A DNA stretch of 6,116 bases. It comes from DATDPY01 sp964395765 (GTDB lineage Bacteria; Bacteroidota; Bacteroidia; Cytophagales; Cyclobacteriaceae). Below are positions 1 to 6,010 of the stretch, piece after piece. The stretch's first letter is position 1. Every line of letters begins with the position of its first letter. Location: assembly GCA_964395765.1 (NCBI GenBank), contig CAYNCU010000236.1, positions 1 to 6,116 on the forward strand, in the 5' to 3' direction. The notes beneath the pieces are model-generated. The model had not been told where the DNA came from and did not search any database. It saw only the letters and a list, made by a program, of their open reading frames with translations. Position numbers and translations under genes: made by a program.

Positions 1-390
1 ACACGCCTGAAAGCTCGCCGGGTCCCTTTTTTTATTCGGAGACTTGGCGGCAAAATATACCTGAGCCGTTTCGTGAGGAAATACCTGAAAGGGGTTGCAA
101 AAAGCGTTACCAAAAACGGCTGGCCGACCCGGGTTATTGACGGAAAACGAGACGACCATTTTGAAATGAGTATTGAAACCAGGAACTGTCAGATGGTGGC
201 TTTTTGGGAGTCAATCGGAGAAGGGGATATCAAACCCTACTGTACTTTTTTTGATTTTACAACCGCTGAACTCCTCGGACTGGGTCTCCGGCAGATATTA
301 TCTATTGATACCGGCATTTGCAAATACTGCTTTTATAAAAACGGGAAAGCGGAATGGCCCGGTCCGGTAAAGAAATTGCTCGCCGGCTGA
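1..390 (+). CDS. ATC hydrolase-like protein, C-terminal part (5' end outside window)
   Basis: The reading frame is open from the first base to the TGA at 388-390, giving 129 visible residues. A GTG at 73 could start a shorter protein, but the 24 codons before it (basic, with VPFFIRRLGGKIYLSR) look like family sequence, so I read this as a gene cut by the window edge. The visible part resembles the C-terminal domain of the L-2-amino-thiazoline-4-carboxylic acid hydrolase family. Its features are an acidic/aromatic beta stretch, Cys63, then Y80-C81 followed by D85-F86 ('PYCTFFDF'), a LGLGLRQ segment, and a closing G-x-C-x-x-C-F-Y-K (Cys107, Cys110), where the family has a Cys followed by aromatic residues. 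Characterised members open the thiazoline ring in bacterial cysteine synthesis from ATC, but most relatives are untested, so substrate and role here are unknown. It converges on the propeller gene, with a 138-base gap. Family assignment is from memory of the motif pattern. Confidence 0.72.
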   Translation, partial: TRLKARRVPFFIRRLGGKIYLSRFVRKYLKGVAKSVTKNGWPTRVIDGKRDDHFEMSIETRNCQMVAFWESIGEGDIKPYCTFFDFTTAELLGLGLRQILSIDTGICKYCFYKNGKAEWPGPVKKLLAG

Positions 391-414
391 TGAATGAATG
401 GCCTGAGATTCATC
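389..414. repeat. Weak inverted repeat overlapping the stop of the first gene
   Basis: GATGAAT (389-395) pairs perfectly with ATTCATC (408-414) across a 12-base loop. It overlaps the TGA stop and lies between two convergent genes, where a terminator is expected. The stem is AT-rich and no T-run follows, so termination is doubtful. The rest of the gap (415-528) holds only the AT-rich palindrome TTTAGCTAAA at 514-523 and no convincing gene or terminator. Confidence 0.22.
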
Positions 415-528
415 CGATGATTGATGCAAATTGGCCCTGAAACTTTTAATTCAATAAAACGATAAGGTGTTTACCCCGACAAATTCAAGAAACGGCCTGA
501 GGATCTTCTGCTTTTTAGCTAAAGAAAT

Positions 529-1812
529 CTATGGTTGGGTCAAAGTAAACCTTATCAACCGCAGGGGTTCACCGTCGGCCTTCTTTAAATGCTGAAGCCC
601 GTATAGATACCCGTTCCTGAAAACCATTTTCGATGGATTGATTTCCAGGTTGTATTCATCACAGGTAAAACTGCTCTGGCAGACAAATTTTCCGCCCTCA
701 TGGTAAACCCAGACATTGAATTTATTGGCGCCTTCTTCTTTGGGGTATTCAAAGAAAAGCAGGTTGCCGTCCGAGTCTTTTATGATCGTTGAAAAGTAGG
801 GCATGGGGATGGGGTCTGTTATTTTATTCAGATCGGATTCCATTTCATTGATCATATAATTCAATCCTTCCACTCTTGCTTCCCGTGAGTCACCCATTGA
901 TTCCGAATAATGGTCCCGGGCTTTTTTAAACTTTTCTATGGCTTTTTTTTGAATTTCTTTCTGATCCCCGACGGATAAGTAATTCCTGTCCCACCCGATT
1001 TTGTCTTTTGAAATTAGCTTTCCATCTAAATCATATATGAGTATATCTCCGGTATCGGGAACGGCGACGACCAGTTTATCCCCCAAGTTGGCAATATATG
1101 GCAACGAGTTTAAACCCACTTCACCTGAAAACGGCATCGTAGTGGCATGCATAATACCCCCGTTTTTGAGCCTGTATTTATAATTGAACAGTTTCTTTTC
1201 AGACAGGTCGTCATGCCTGGGCGTATCATGTTTCCAGATAATTTTTTCATCATTCGTATTATAATCGACAATCGATACGAAATCCCTGAACCGGTCACTC
1301 CAGATGACCCAACCGGCAACGGCAATTTTGTTTCCGGGCATCGGGATCATCTGCCTCGCCATATAATCCAGTTTTAAAGATTTTATATAATTCCCATTAA
1401 AATCAAAACAGATCATATTCCCCATATTGTCGAGGTCTGTGAAAAATGTATTATTATTCAATATCCCCGCGATATCTTTCACCTTTTTAAGGGACTCACC
1501 TTTACTGTTTAGGATCCCGAATTCTTTTTCAAATTTACCCATGGGGGAAAACCGGGAATAATAAGCTGAATAGTGATTATTCACAATAACGGAACCATCG
1601 GGCATTACCAGCAGCGATCTTTTGTCGTCGGCAGGATCAGTGCCGGATGGCACGGAAGCGTTTTTAAAAATATCATTCCAGGCATTGCCCCGGGCATATT
1701 CCGGATCAGGTACCAGTTTAACTGTTCCTTTTTTATAAAGATCCAGTAATTGCTGGGCAGGAAGCAGTACTGGAGTAACCGCGAGCAATAAAATAAATAA
1801 TGACTTTTTCAT
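529..1812 (-). CDS. Exported six-bladed beta-propeller-like protein
   Basis: This 427-residue protein starts at the ATG at 1812. Residues 1-20 form a signal peptide (KK, then a Leu-rich core, then LLPAQ), so it should reach the periplasm; no lipobox Cys is present. Blade-like strand pairs follow: about 66-99 (LLVMPDGSVIVNN), 113-150 (ICFDFNGNYIKSL), 153-195 (MIPMPGNKIAVAG), 236-274 (ILIYDLDGKLIS), 338-382 (IIKDSDGNLLFFEY) and 393-425 (MVFRNGYLYGL). Residues about 276-332 are instead charged and helical, an insertion between blades 4 and 5. The pattern is that of the Bacteroidota '6-bladed beta-propeller' proteins, which generally have no known ligand or enzyme activity. It begins 36 bases after the anti-sigma stop on the same strand and is probably the last gene of the sigma operon. 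I infer that it senses with, or is an output of, that pair. No catalytic motif is recognised. Fold confidence is good, function is unknown. Confidence 0.78.
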   Translation of the reverse strand: MKKSLFILLLAVTPVLLPAQQLLDLYKKGTVKLVPDPEYARGNAWNDIFKNASVPSGTDPADDKRSLLVMPDGSVIVNNHYSAYYSRFSPMGKFEKEFGILNSKGESLKKVKDIAGILNNNTFFTDLDNMGNMICFDFNGNYIKSLKLDYMARQMIPMPGNKIAVAGWVIWSDRFRDFVSIVDYNTNDEKIIWKHDTPRHDDLSEKKLFNYKYRLKNGGIMHATTMPFSGEVGLNSLPYIANLGDKLVVAVPDTGDILIYDLDGKLISKDKIGWDRNYLSVGDQKEIQKKAIEKFKKARDHYSESMGDSREARVEGLNYMINEMESDLNKITDPIPMPYFSTIIKDSDGNLLFFEYPKEEGANKFNVWVYHEGGKFVCQSSFTCDEYNLEINPSKMVFRNGYLYGLQHLKKADGEPLRLIRFTLTQP

Positions 1813-1848
1813 TGTAGGGTTGATTTTAAATTTTTAATCGGTATTTAA

Positions 1849-2289
1849 CTAATACTCCGAAACCTTGCCGTTCTTGTCAATGATCTGCAGGGTAAACGGA
1901 AGCTGCGTAACAGGCCGGTTAGCATCGACCCCCATCGACAGGCTGATCACAACCGAATCTTCAGGATTTTGTACTGTTTTTTTCTTTGGAATAATAAGCA
2001 GTAAAAACAGCAGAAGACAAGCCGCTGCGATATAGTAGTAAATGTTCTTTTGCAGAAAATAACTTTTTCCTTTCGTTTTTTCCGTGAATACAAATTCAGG
2101 GATTCCGGTTTTATCTTCCTTCGGGATATTCATTGATTTTTTTAAGGAAGCGACTAATTCCCTTTGCCGTTCAAGCCGGGCAGCGCATTTTTTACAGGAG
2201 GCTATATGATGCTCAATGGAAGCGGCTTCTTTTACCGTCGTCTCGCCATCTATGTATTTCTGAAGGATACCGTCATTAATACAATTCAT
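1849..2289 (-). CDS. Membrane-anchored zinc-finger anti-sigma factor
   Basis: This 146-residue protein has the layout of a ZAS-type anti-sigma factor. The N-terminal cytoplasmic part has Cys3 and the H28-x3-C32-x2-C35 motif (HIASCKKC) after the typical 'YIDGE...E...IEHH' helix. Next come a charged linker (36-82), one transmembrane helix at about 83-101 (a Leu/Ile-rich run ending in IIPKKK), and a short periplasmic tail of about 45 residues. In this family the zinc-finger domain binds the partner sigma factor and keeps it inactive; release normally follows a signal or proteolysis across the membrane. The ATG lies inside the end of the sigma gene (14-base overlap), so the two are probably translationally coupled and made in matched amounts. 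The tail has no recognisable sensor domain, which suggests that sensing depends on another protein or on proteolysis. The pairing is an inference from gene order and motif. Confidence 0.88.
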   Translation of the reverse strand: MNCINDGILQKYIDGETTVKEAASIEHHIASCKKCAARLERQRELVASLKKSMNIPKEDKTGIPEFVFTEKTKGKSYFLQKNIYYYIAAACLLLFLLLIIPKKKTVQNPEDSVVISLSMGVDANRPVTQLPFTLQIIDKNGKVSEY

Positions 2290-2761
2290 ATTTGTGGGGT
2301 TTAAGTTCTTTTTCCAGTTTTTTTAATGTCCGTGAGAGCACTTTTCCTATGGATGAAAACCGTATGCCGGTAGCCGCTGACATTTCACGGTAGGAGAGCC
2401 CTTCACTGTAAAGGGTGACCAATGCCTTTTCCCGTGGCTTTAATCTTGCAACTGCATACTCCAAGATCTTTTTCAGATCCGGATTATCGATTATTTCTTC
2501 CTCGCTTTTAAGGGCGGTCAAGGGCTCTACGGAAAGAAACCTCCTTCGTTTTCGCAGGGAATCTATACATTTATTTACGGTTGCCTTATACAACCAGCTT
2601 CCCGGATTTTGGATGACACTTCCATTATTGGTTTTGGAATAGAAATCGGTAAATATATCCTGAAGGATATCGGGAACTTCTTCAACATTCCCGATCATTT
2701 TTTTAGCCACCCGTTGCAAGGACCTGTAATTGGCATTATAAATATCGTCAAAGGCTTTCAA
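2276..2761 (-). CDS. ECF (RpoE-like) RNA polymerase sigma factor
   Basis: This 161-residue protein has the two-domain plan and usual length of an extracytoplasmic-function sigma factor. Region 2 spans about 3-74: the core-binding stretch IYNANYRSLQRVAKKMIG, then DILQDIFTDFY, then the -10-recognition stretch with W56 and CIDSLRKRRRF. A linker leads to region 4 at about 96-153, with LKPREKALVTLYSEGLSYREM and a helix-turn-helix at about 122-150 for -35 recognition. The start is TTG at 2761. An in-frame TAA lies 18 bases upstream, and the only later ATG, at codon 22, would remove the first helix of region 2, so TTG is required for an intact protein. It is the first gene of a minus-strand unit with the anti-sigma (14-base overlap) and the propeller. 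ECF systems commonly autoregulate, but the promoter here is not resolved. Confidence 0.92.
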   Translation of the reverse strand: MKAFDDIYNANYRSLQRVAKKMIGNVEEVPDILQDIFTDFYSKTNNGSVIQNPGSWLYKATVNKCIDSLRKRRRFLSVEPLTALKSEEEIIDNPDLKKILEYAVARLKPREKALVTLYSEGLSYREMSAATGIRFSSIGKVLSRTLKKLEKELKPHKYELY

Positions 2762-2800
2762 GGGTAACTTTTTCTGTTAAGGCGAAAAAAGTATCTAATT

Positions 2801-2806
2801 GTGACA
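2801..2806 (-). promoter_or_regulatory. Possible -35-like TGTCAC element before the sigma gene
   Basis: On the minus strand TTTTTTGTCACAATTAG lies about 40 bases before the TTG start. TGTCAC resembles the AC-containing -35 elements used by many ECF sigma factors, and its position would suit an autoregulated promoter with a short leader. I cannot identify a matching -10 element with confidence, and no second copy of the site was found in the window. Confidence 0.2.
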
Positions 2807-2819
2807 AAAAACCAGGAAT

Positions 2820-2863
2820 ATTTCCGGTCAGAACGAATTAATCCCGCAGGGTTTACCGGAAAT
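2820..2863 (-). terminator. Nested inverted repeat; possible terminator or leader structure
   Basis: ATTTCCGGT (2820-2828) pairs perfectly over nine bases with ACCGGAAAT (2855-2863). Inside the 26-base loop a small CCC-GCA-GGG hairpin (about 2843-2851) can form. On the minus strand a run of six T follows eight bases after the stem (2811-2806). It lies about 125 bases past the stop of the quinone oxidoreductase gene and about 60 bases before the sigma start. It could end transcription of the upstream gene or form part of the control region of the sigma operon. The gap between stem and T-run is longer than in a classic intrinsic terminator, so the role is uncertain. Confidence 0.38.
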
Positions 2864-2873
2864 TAAATTAAAT

Positions 2874-2900
2874 GAATTTCTATTGAATTCACTGAAATTC
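2874..2900. repeat. AT-rich inverted repeat with (TTC)5 run beside it
   Basis: GAATTTC (2874-2880) and GAAATTC (2894-2900) form a perfect seven-base inverted repeat across 13 bases whose centre holds the palindrome GAATTC (2885-2890). It runs directly into five tandem TTC units (2898-2912). It lies in the spacer between two minus-strand genes. It may be a protein-binding site or a chance AT-rich palindrome. Confidence 0.3.
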
Positions 2901-2986
2901 TTCTTCTTCTTCTGACGCTTAAACGGAATAAATAGTGTACCGTGAATAATAACATGGTTAGCGTGTCAGGTTACCGGGATTAAAAA

Positions 2987-3961
2987 TTAACCATCCCATT
3001 CCAGCATGATTTTACCGATTTGTTGGCCCTGTTCCATTAACCTGTGTGCTTCCGCCACTTCCCGGTAAGAAAAAGTATGATAAATTACCGGTTTTATTTT
3101 TCCCGCTGTGATCAACGGCCAGACATGATCATAAACGGCCTTGGCAAGTTTTTTCTTGAATTCATATTCCCGTCCCCTTAAGGTACTTCCCGTGATCGTC
3201 AATCTTTTACTCATGACCTGCCAAATGCTGAACAATGCCTTGTCGCCTCCGACAGCATTAATATGCACCAGCCGGCCTTCCGGTTTTAGAATGTTCAGGT
3301 TTTTCTGCAAATAATCACCCCCGACCATATCAAGAATAACATCGATGCCTTCGTTTTTTAATTCCGCTTCAAAGTCCTGTTCCTTGTAATTAATAAATTT
3401 ATCCGCTCCCAGTTGCAGACATACTTTGCCTTTTTCCTCCGTTCCGGCGGTAACAAAAACTTTTGATTGCAGGGCATGAGCGATCTGAATTGCTGTAATG
3501 CCTACACCGCTGCTTCCTCCATGGACCAGTAAGGTTTCACCGGGTTGCATAGCGGCTCGCTCAAATACATTGGACCAAACGGTGAATACAACCTCGGGAA
3601 GACTTGCGGCTTCCGTGAAACTTATTCCGTCGGGGATAGGGAGACACTGGCCTTCTTTCACCTTCACGAATTCAGCGTAGCCGCCGCCGGCGAGCAAGGC
3701 GCACACCCTGTCTCCGGCTTTCCACATTTCCACTTTCGGACCACATTCCGTAATTATCCCGGCCACTTCCAGGCCGGGAATATCGGCAGGTACGCCGGGA
3801 GGGGCGGGGTAATTTCCCTGGCGTTGAAAAATATCACTCCGGTTCATGCCGGAGGCTTTAACTTTTATCAGCACTTCTTCAGGGCCCGGCACCGGATCGG
3901 GATAATCCGTAACCTTCAGCACTTCGGGCCCCCCATATTGGGATATAATAATCGCTTTCAT
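2987..3961 (-). CDS. NAD(P)H:quinone oxidoreductase, PIG3/zeta-crystallin type
   Basis: This full-length 324-residue member of the medium-chain dehydrogenase/reductase superfamily starts at the ATG at 3961. The N-terminal GroES-like half has GPEVLKV (11-17), the conserved NRSDIFQRQGNYPAPPG (40-56) and PGLEVAG (62-68). The nucleotide-binding half has LPEVVFTVWSNVF (121-133), the glycine-rich LLVHGGSSGVG (144-154) that binds the dinucleotide, LGADKFINY (184-192), and GSTLRGREYEFK (258-269). The catalytic-zinc ligands and structural-zinc cysteines of alcohol dehydrogenases are missing, as expected for the quinone oxidoreductase branch. The combination of LPEVVFTVWSNVF and GSTLR matches the PIG3-like subgroup. 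It would reduce quinones or similar electrophiles in the cytosol using NAD(P)H, most likely NADPH; the exact substrate cannot be read from the sequence. It is divergent from the TolB-like gene and 225 bases upstream of the sigma gene, so probably a single-gene transcript. Confidence 0.92.
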   Translation of the reverse strand: MKAIIISQYGGPEVLKVTDYPDPVPGPEEVLIKVKASGMNRSDIFQRQGNYPAPPGVPADIPGLEVAGIITECGPKVEMWKAGDRVCALLAGGGYAEFVKVKEGQCLPIPDGISFTEAASLPEVVFTVWSNVFERAAMQPGETLLVHGGSSGVGITAIQIAHALQSKVFVTAGTEEKGKVCLQLGADKFINYKEQDFEAELKNEGIDVILDMVGGDYLQKNLNILKPEGRLVHINAVGGDKALFSIWQVMSKRLTITGSTLRGREYEFKKKLAKAVYDHVWPLITAGKIKPVIYHTFSYREVAEAHRLMEQGQQIGKIMLEWDG

Positions 3962-4122
3962 AGTTCTTGTATTACAATTTAAAAATAAAACATATTCCGA
4001 TCGTCCCGATAATTTTTTTTAATTCGTTATTTTAGCCGATAACAATACTCCATAAATACTCATAAAAAGCCTTATCCGGTTATTCCGGTTTCTTCATTTC
4101 CGAAATCTTAAAATAAATTAAA
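3962..4122. promoter_or_regulatory. Divergent promoter region
   Basis: This 161-base AT-rich spacer must drive the quinone oxidoreductase gene leftward and probably the TolB-like gene rightward. On the minus strand TATGTTTT (3996-3989) is one base off the Bacteroidota -7 box TAnnTTTG. On the + strand a T-run (4013-4020) precedes a similar near-match. A short imperfect tandem repeat, TTATCCGG/TTATTCCGG, lies at about 4073-4089. No operator of known type is visible. Confidence 0.45.
4028..4035 (+). promoter_or_regulatory. Candidate -7 box for the TolB-like gene
   Basis: TATTTTAG is one base off the Bacteroidota primary-sigma -7 consensus TAnnTTTG, with an AT-rich tract upstream. No clear TTTG -33 box stands at the usual distance. 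It would give a leader of roughly 80 bases before the ATG at 4123. Confidence 0.25.
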
Positions 4123-5082
4123 ATGAAATTTTCAATTCGAATAGCGATTCCTGCTATCCTCCTTCTATGTTATAATTCATTTCTGATGGCTCAAACTGAT
4201 CACACAGAAACTGTAATGATCAGACGGCTTACCAATGTGATCGATTCTTACCCTATGCTTTCCCCCGATGGAAAATGGATAGCCTTTCAGTCAAATCGTT
4301 CGGGGGTTTGGAATATTTATACGATCAGGCCTGATGGATCCGGAATTGTAAACCTGACCCATTCACCCGGGCCTGATTACAATCCGATCTGGTCCCCGGA
4401 CGGGACTAAAATAGTTTTCGCTTCCGAAAGAGACAGGGATTCGGAAATTTACGTGATGAATGCCGATGGCTCCGGTCAGACCCGGCTTACCTTTACTCCC
4501 GGTGACGATTCACACCCCCATTGGTTCCCGGACGGATCCAGGATCATATTCAATTCGGCCAGGACTACGCCCGACCTTTCCGTTGACTGGGGCAAACAAT
4601 ACCTGGAAATATTTTCGATGAATGCCGATGGATCGGATGTAAAACAAATTACCTCCTTTAAAACCATTTCCACTTTCCCTTCGGTTTCCCCCGACGGGAA
4701 AAAAATTGTTTTCCGCATGGTGACAAATTCGGAATCGTTGAACTGGGATCTCAGCCCTACAAAGAGAAATTCTGAAATATTTGTTATGGATATCGACGGA
4801 AGTAACCTGAAGGATGTGTCCGAAAGCCCCGGCTTTGATGGCTGGCCCTTCTGGTCGCCGGACAGCAAAAGAATTGTCTTTTCATCCAACCGGAACGGGC
4901 CTGCCAATGTAGGCCAGTTGTTTATCGTCAATGCAGACGGAAGCGGGCTGACCCCGCTCACCAGGACCGATAATTCATATGTCCAGCCCAACTGGGCTAT
5001 TGATGGTAAGAAAATATTAGCCTATCAATGCTGGGAGACTTCCGTTTATGAATACGGCAATATCGTGGAAATAGATTTATAG
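4123..5082 (+). CDS. Exported TolB-like PD40 beta-propeller protein
   Basis: This 319-residue protein starts at ATG after an A-rich leader. Residues 1-24 are a signal peptide (basic start, hydrophobic core, ending FLMAQ), so it should be exported. The mature part is almost wholly six PD40/WD40-like repeats with the S-P-D-G-x-x-I-x-F-x-S-x-R signature, at about 47-59, 91-103, 135-147, 189-198, 245-257 and 292-301. Most are followed by E-I-Y/F-V-M-N-A-D-G-S-G-type strands. Six repeats suit one closed six-bladed propeller. Unlike TolB proper it lacks the extra N-terminal domain of about 130 residues and there are no tol/pal genes nearby, so it should not be called tolB. No peptidase catalytic domain follows the propeller. 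Likely a periplasmic or surface binding protein; ligand unknown. A short hairpin directly follows its stop. Confidence 0.9.
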   Translation: MKFSIRIAIPAILLLCYNSFLMAQTDHTETVMIRRLTNVIDSYPMLSPDGKWIAFQSNRSGVWNIYTIRPDGSGIVNLTHSPGPDYNPIWSPDGTKIVFASERDRDSEIYVMNADGSGQTRLTFTPGDDSHPHWFPDGSRIIFNSARTTPDLSVDWGKQYLEIFSMNADGSDVKQITSFKTISTFPSVSPDGKKIVFRMVTNSESLNWDLSPTKRNSEIFVMDIDGSNLKDVSESPGFDGWPFWSPDSKRIVFSSNRNGPANVGQLFIVNADGSGLTPLTRTDNSYVQPNWAIDGKKILAYQCWETSVYEYGNIVEIDL

Positions 5083-5083
5083 A

Positions 5084-5098
5084 GGATCTTAAAGATCC
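5084..5098 (+). terminator. Small hairpin directly after the TolB-like stop
   Basis: GGATCTT and AAGATCC form a near-continuous palindrome around one A; as RNA it would be a six-pair stem with a three-base loop. It begins one base after the TAG stop codon. The nearest T-run (TTTTT, about 5110) is too far away for a classic intrinsic terminator, so it may only pause RNA polymerase or protect the 3' end. The rest of the 76-base gap is AT-rich, with a TATAAT hexamer at 5144-5149 and no clear ribosome binding site. Confidence 0.35.
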
Positions 5099-5158
5099 CG
5101 ATGATTTACCGGTTTTTATAGTAAAAATTTCAGAATTTTTTTCTATAATGCCGTCATC

Positions 5159-5905
5159 ATGAATTTCGCCGGCAGGAATGAAGCGGATTCCCCTCAATTT
5201 TACGCCAGGACCGGCGGCCTGCTGTACTTAATTCTTATCCTGGTAGGAATGTTTTCGGTGATATTCGTCAGGGGTCGCCTTATTGTAGCGCTTAACGCCG
5301 ATGTCACGGTTGTTAATATTGCGCATGCCCAGTTGCTCTGGCGTATCGGCATTGTTGCCGACCTGGTGATGCATATCCTGGATATCCCCATTATGCTCAT
5401 CCTTTATGTTTTGCTCAAACCGGTTCATAAAAATCTTGCCCTGCTTGCCCTTTTATTTAATTTAATTCAGACCGCTGTCCTGGTCATGAATAAGCTGAAC
5501 CTGGTGACTCCCTTATTCCTCTTGGGGGGAGCGGATTATTTAAAGGCATTTGACCCCCGGCAACTGCATACGCTGATCTATCTTTCCCTGAAGATGCATG
5601 ATTACGGCTTCGGCGTAGGCCTGATATTTTTCGGCTTCACCTGTCTGGTTAACGGATACCTGATTATTAAATCAAAATACCTGCCGGCATTCATAGGTTT
5701 GCTCCTGCAAATCGGCGGCTTGTGTTATCTTGTTAACAGCTTTGCCTTGATTCTTAACCCGTCATTTCAGAATAAAATATTTCCGGCGATTTTGATCCCG
5801 GTATTCGTTGCAGAATTGACATTAAGTTTACGGCTTCTGATCAGAGGAGTGAATATGGAAAATTGGGAATTAATAATAAGCGGGAAAAATGCGGGATTGG
5901 AATAA
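5159..5905 (+). CDS. DUF4386 family integral membrane protein
   Basis: This 248-residue protein matches the DUF4386 family along its whole length. It opens with a short polar N-terminus and the family start YARTGGLLYLILILVG (15-30), then FVRGRLIV (36-43). Later come a DLVMHILDIPIMLILYVLLKPV segment (68-89), GGADYLKAF (123-131), a conserved H-x-Y-G-x-x-x-G-L-I-F-F-G stretch (147-159), and GGLCYLVNSFALILNP (186-201). About six transmembrane helices are visible: 19-37, 62-86, 93-121, 147-170, 175-199 and 207-228. The family has no established function. The ATG at 5159 is chosen because it leaves the usual short polar lead before the first helix; an ATG 11 bases upstream is out of frame and stops at once. 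It follows the TolB-like gene by 76 bases on the same strand, so co-transcription is possible but not shown. Confidence 0.9.
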   Translation: MNFAGRNEADSPQFYARTGGLLYLILILVGMFSVIFVRGRLIVALNADVTVVNIAHAQLLWRIGIVADLVMHILDIPIMLILYVLLKPVHKNLALLALLFNLIQTAVLVMNKLNLVTPLFLLGGADYLKAFDPRQLHTLIYLSLKMHDYGFGVGLIFFGFTCLVNGYLIIKSKYLPAFIGLLLQIGGLCYLVNSFALILNPSFQNKIFPAILIPVFVAELTLSLRLLIRGVNMENWELIISGKNAGLE

Positions 5906-5910
5906 AAAGC

Positions 5911-5930
5911 TGTCCGTCAGATTTACGGCA
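5911..5930 (+). terminator. Weak hairpin after the DUF4386 gene
   Basis: TG(T)CCGT (5911-5917) can pair with ACGGCA (5925-5930), with one bulged T and a seven-base loop, six bases past the TAA stop. It is followed by CCTTTAT rather than a proper T-run. This is a possible but poor terminator. Confidence 0.2.
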
Positions 5931-5985
5931 CCTTTATCCTCCTCCTTTTTAAATCCGGGTATAAAACCTGTCATTAATAAAATGT

Positions 5986-5993
5986 TAATTTTG
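5986..5993 (+). promoter_or_regulatory. Perfect TAnnTTTG -7 box before the last gene
   Basis: TAATTTTG matches the Bacteroidota primary-sigma -7 consensus exactly. It lies 17 bases before the ATG at 6011, predicting a very short leader of about ten bases. No clear TTTG -33 box is found at the expected spacing upstream. In AT-rich DNA this match can occur by chance, but its position between two genes favours it. Confidence 0.4.
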
Positions 5994-6010
5994 TCTTACT
6001 ACCAGGAAGC

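Noticed and set aside
400..501. Direct repeat GGCCTGAG at 400-407 and 494-501
   Set aside because: An eight-base repeat in a short spacer is compatible with chance, and nothing resembling a mobile element or attachment site lies between the copies.
1001..1377. Open frames on both strands inside the propeller gene
   Set aside because: They lie within a long, well-supported coding gene in other frames, carry no recognisable domain, and have no promoter or leader of their own.
3498..3982. A 145-codon + strand frame opposite the quinone oxidoreductase
   Set aside because: It is antisense to a clearly conserved enzyme gene and its translation shows no family features; it mirrors the codon bias of the real gene.
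4476..4991. A 171-codon minus-strand frame opposite the TolB-like gene
   Set aside because: It is the antisense shadow of the repetitive PD40 sequence and shows no signal peptide or domain.
4123..5082. Identification as tolB of the Tol-Pal system
   Set aside because: The protein lacks the N-terminal TolB domain and the neighbours are not tol or pal genes.
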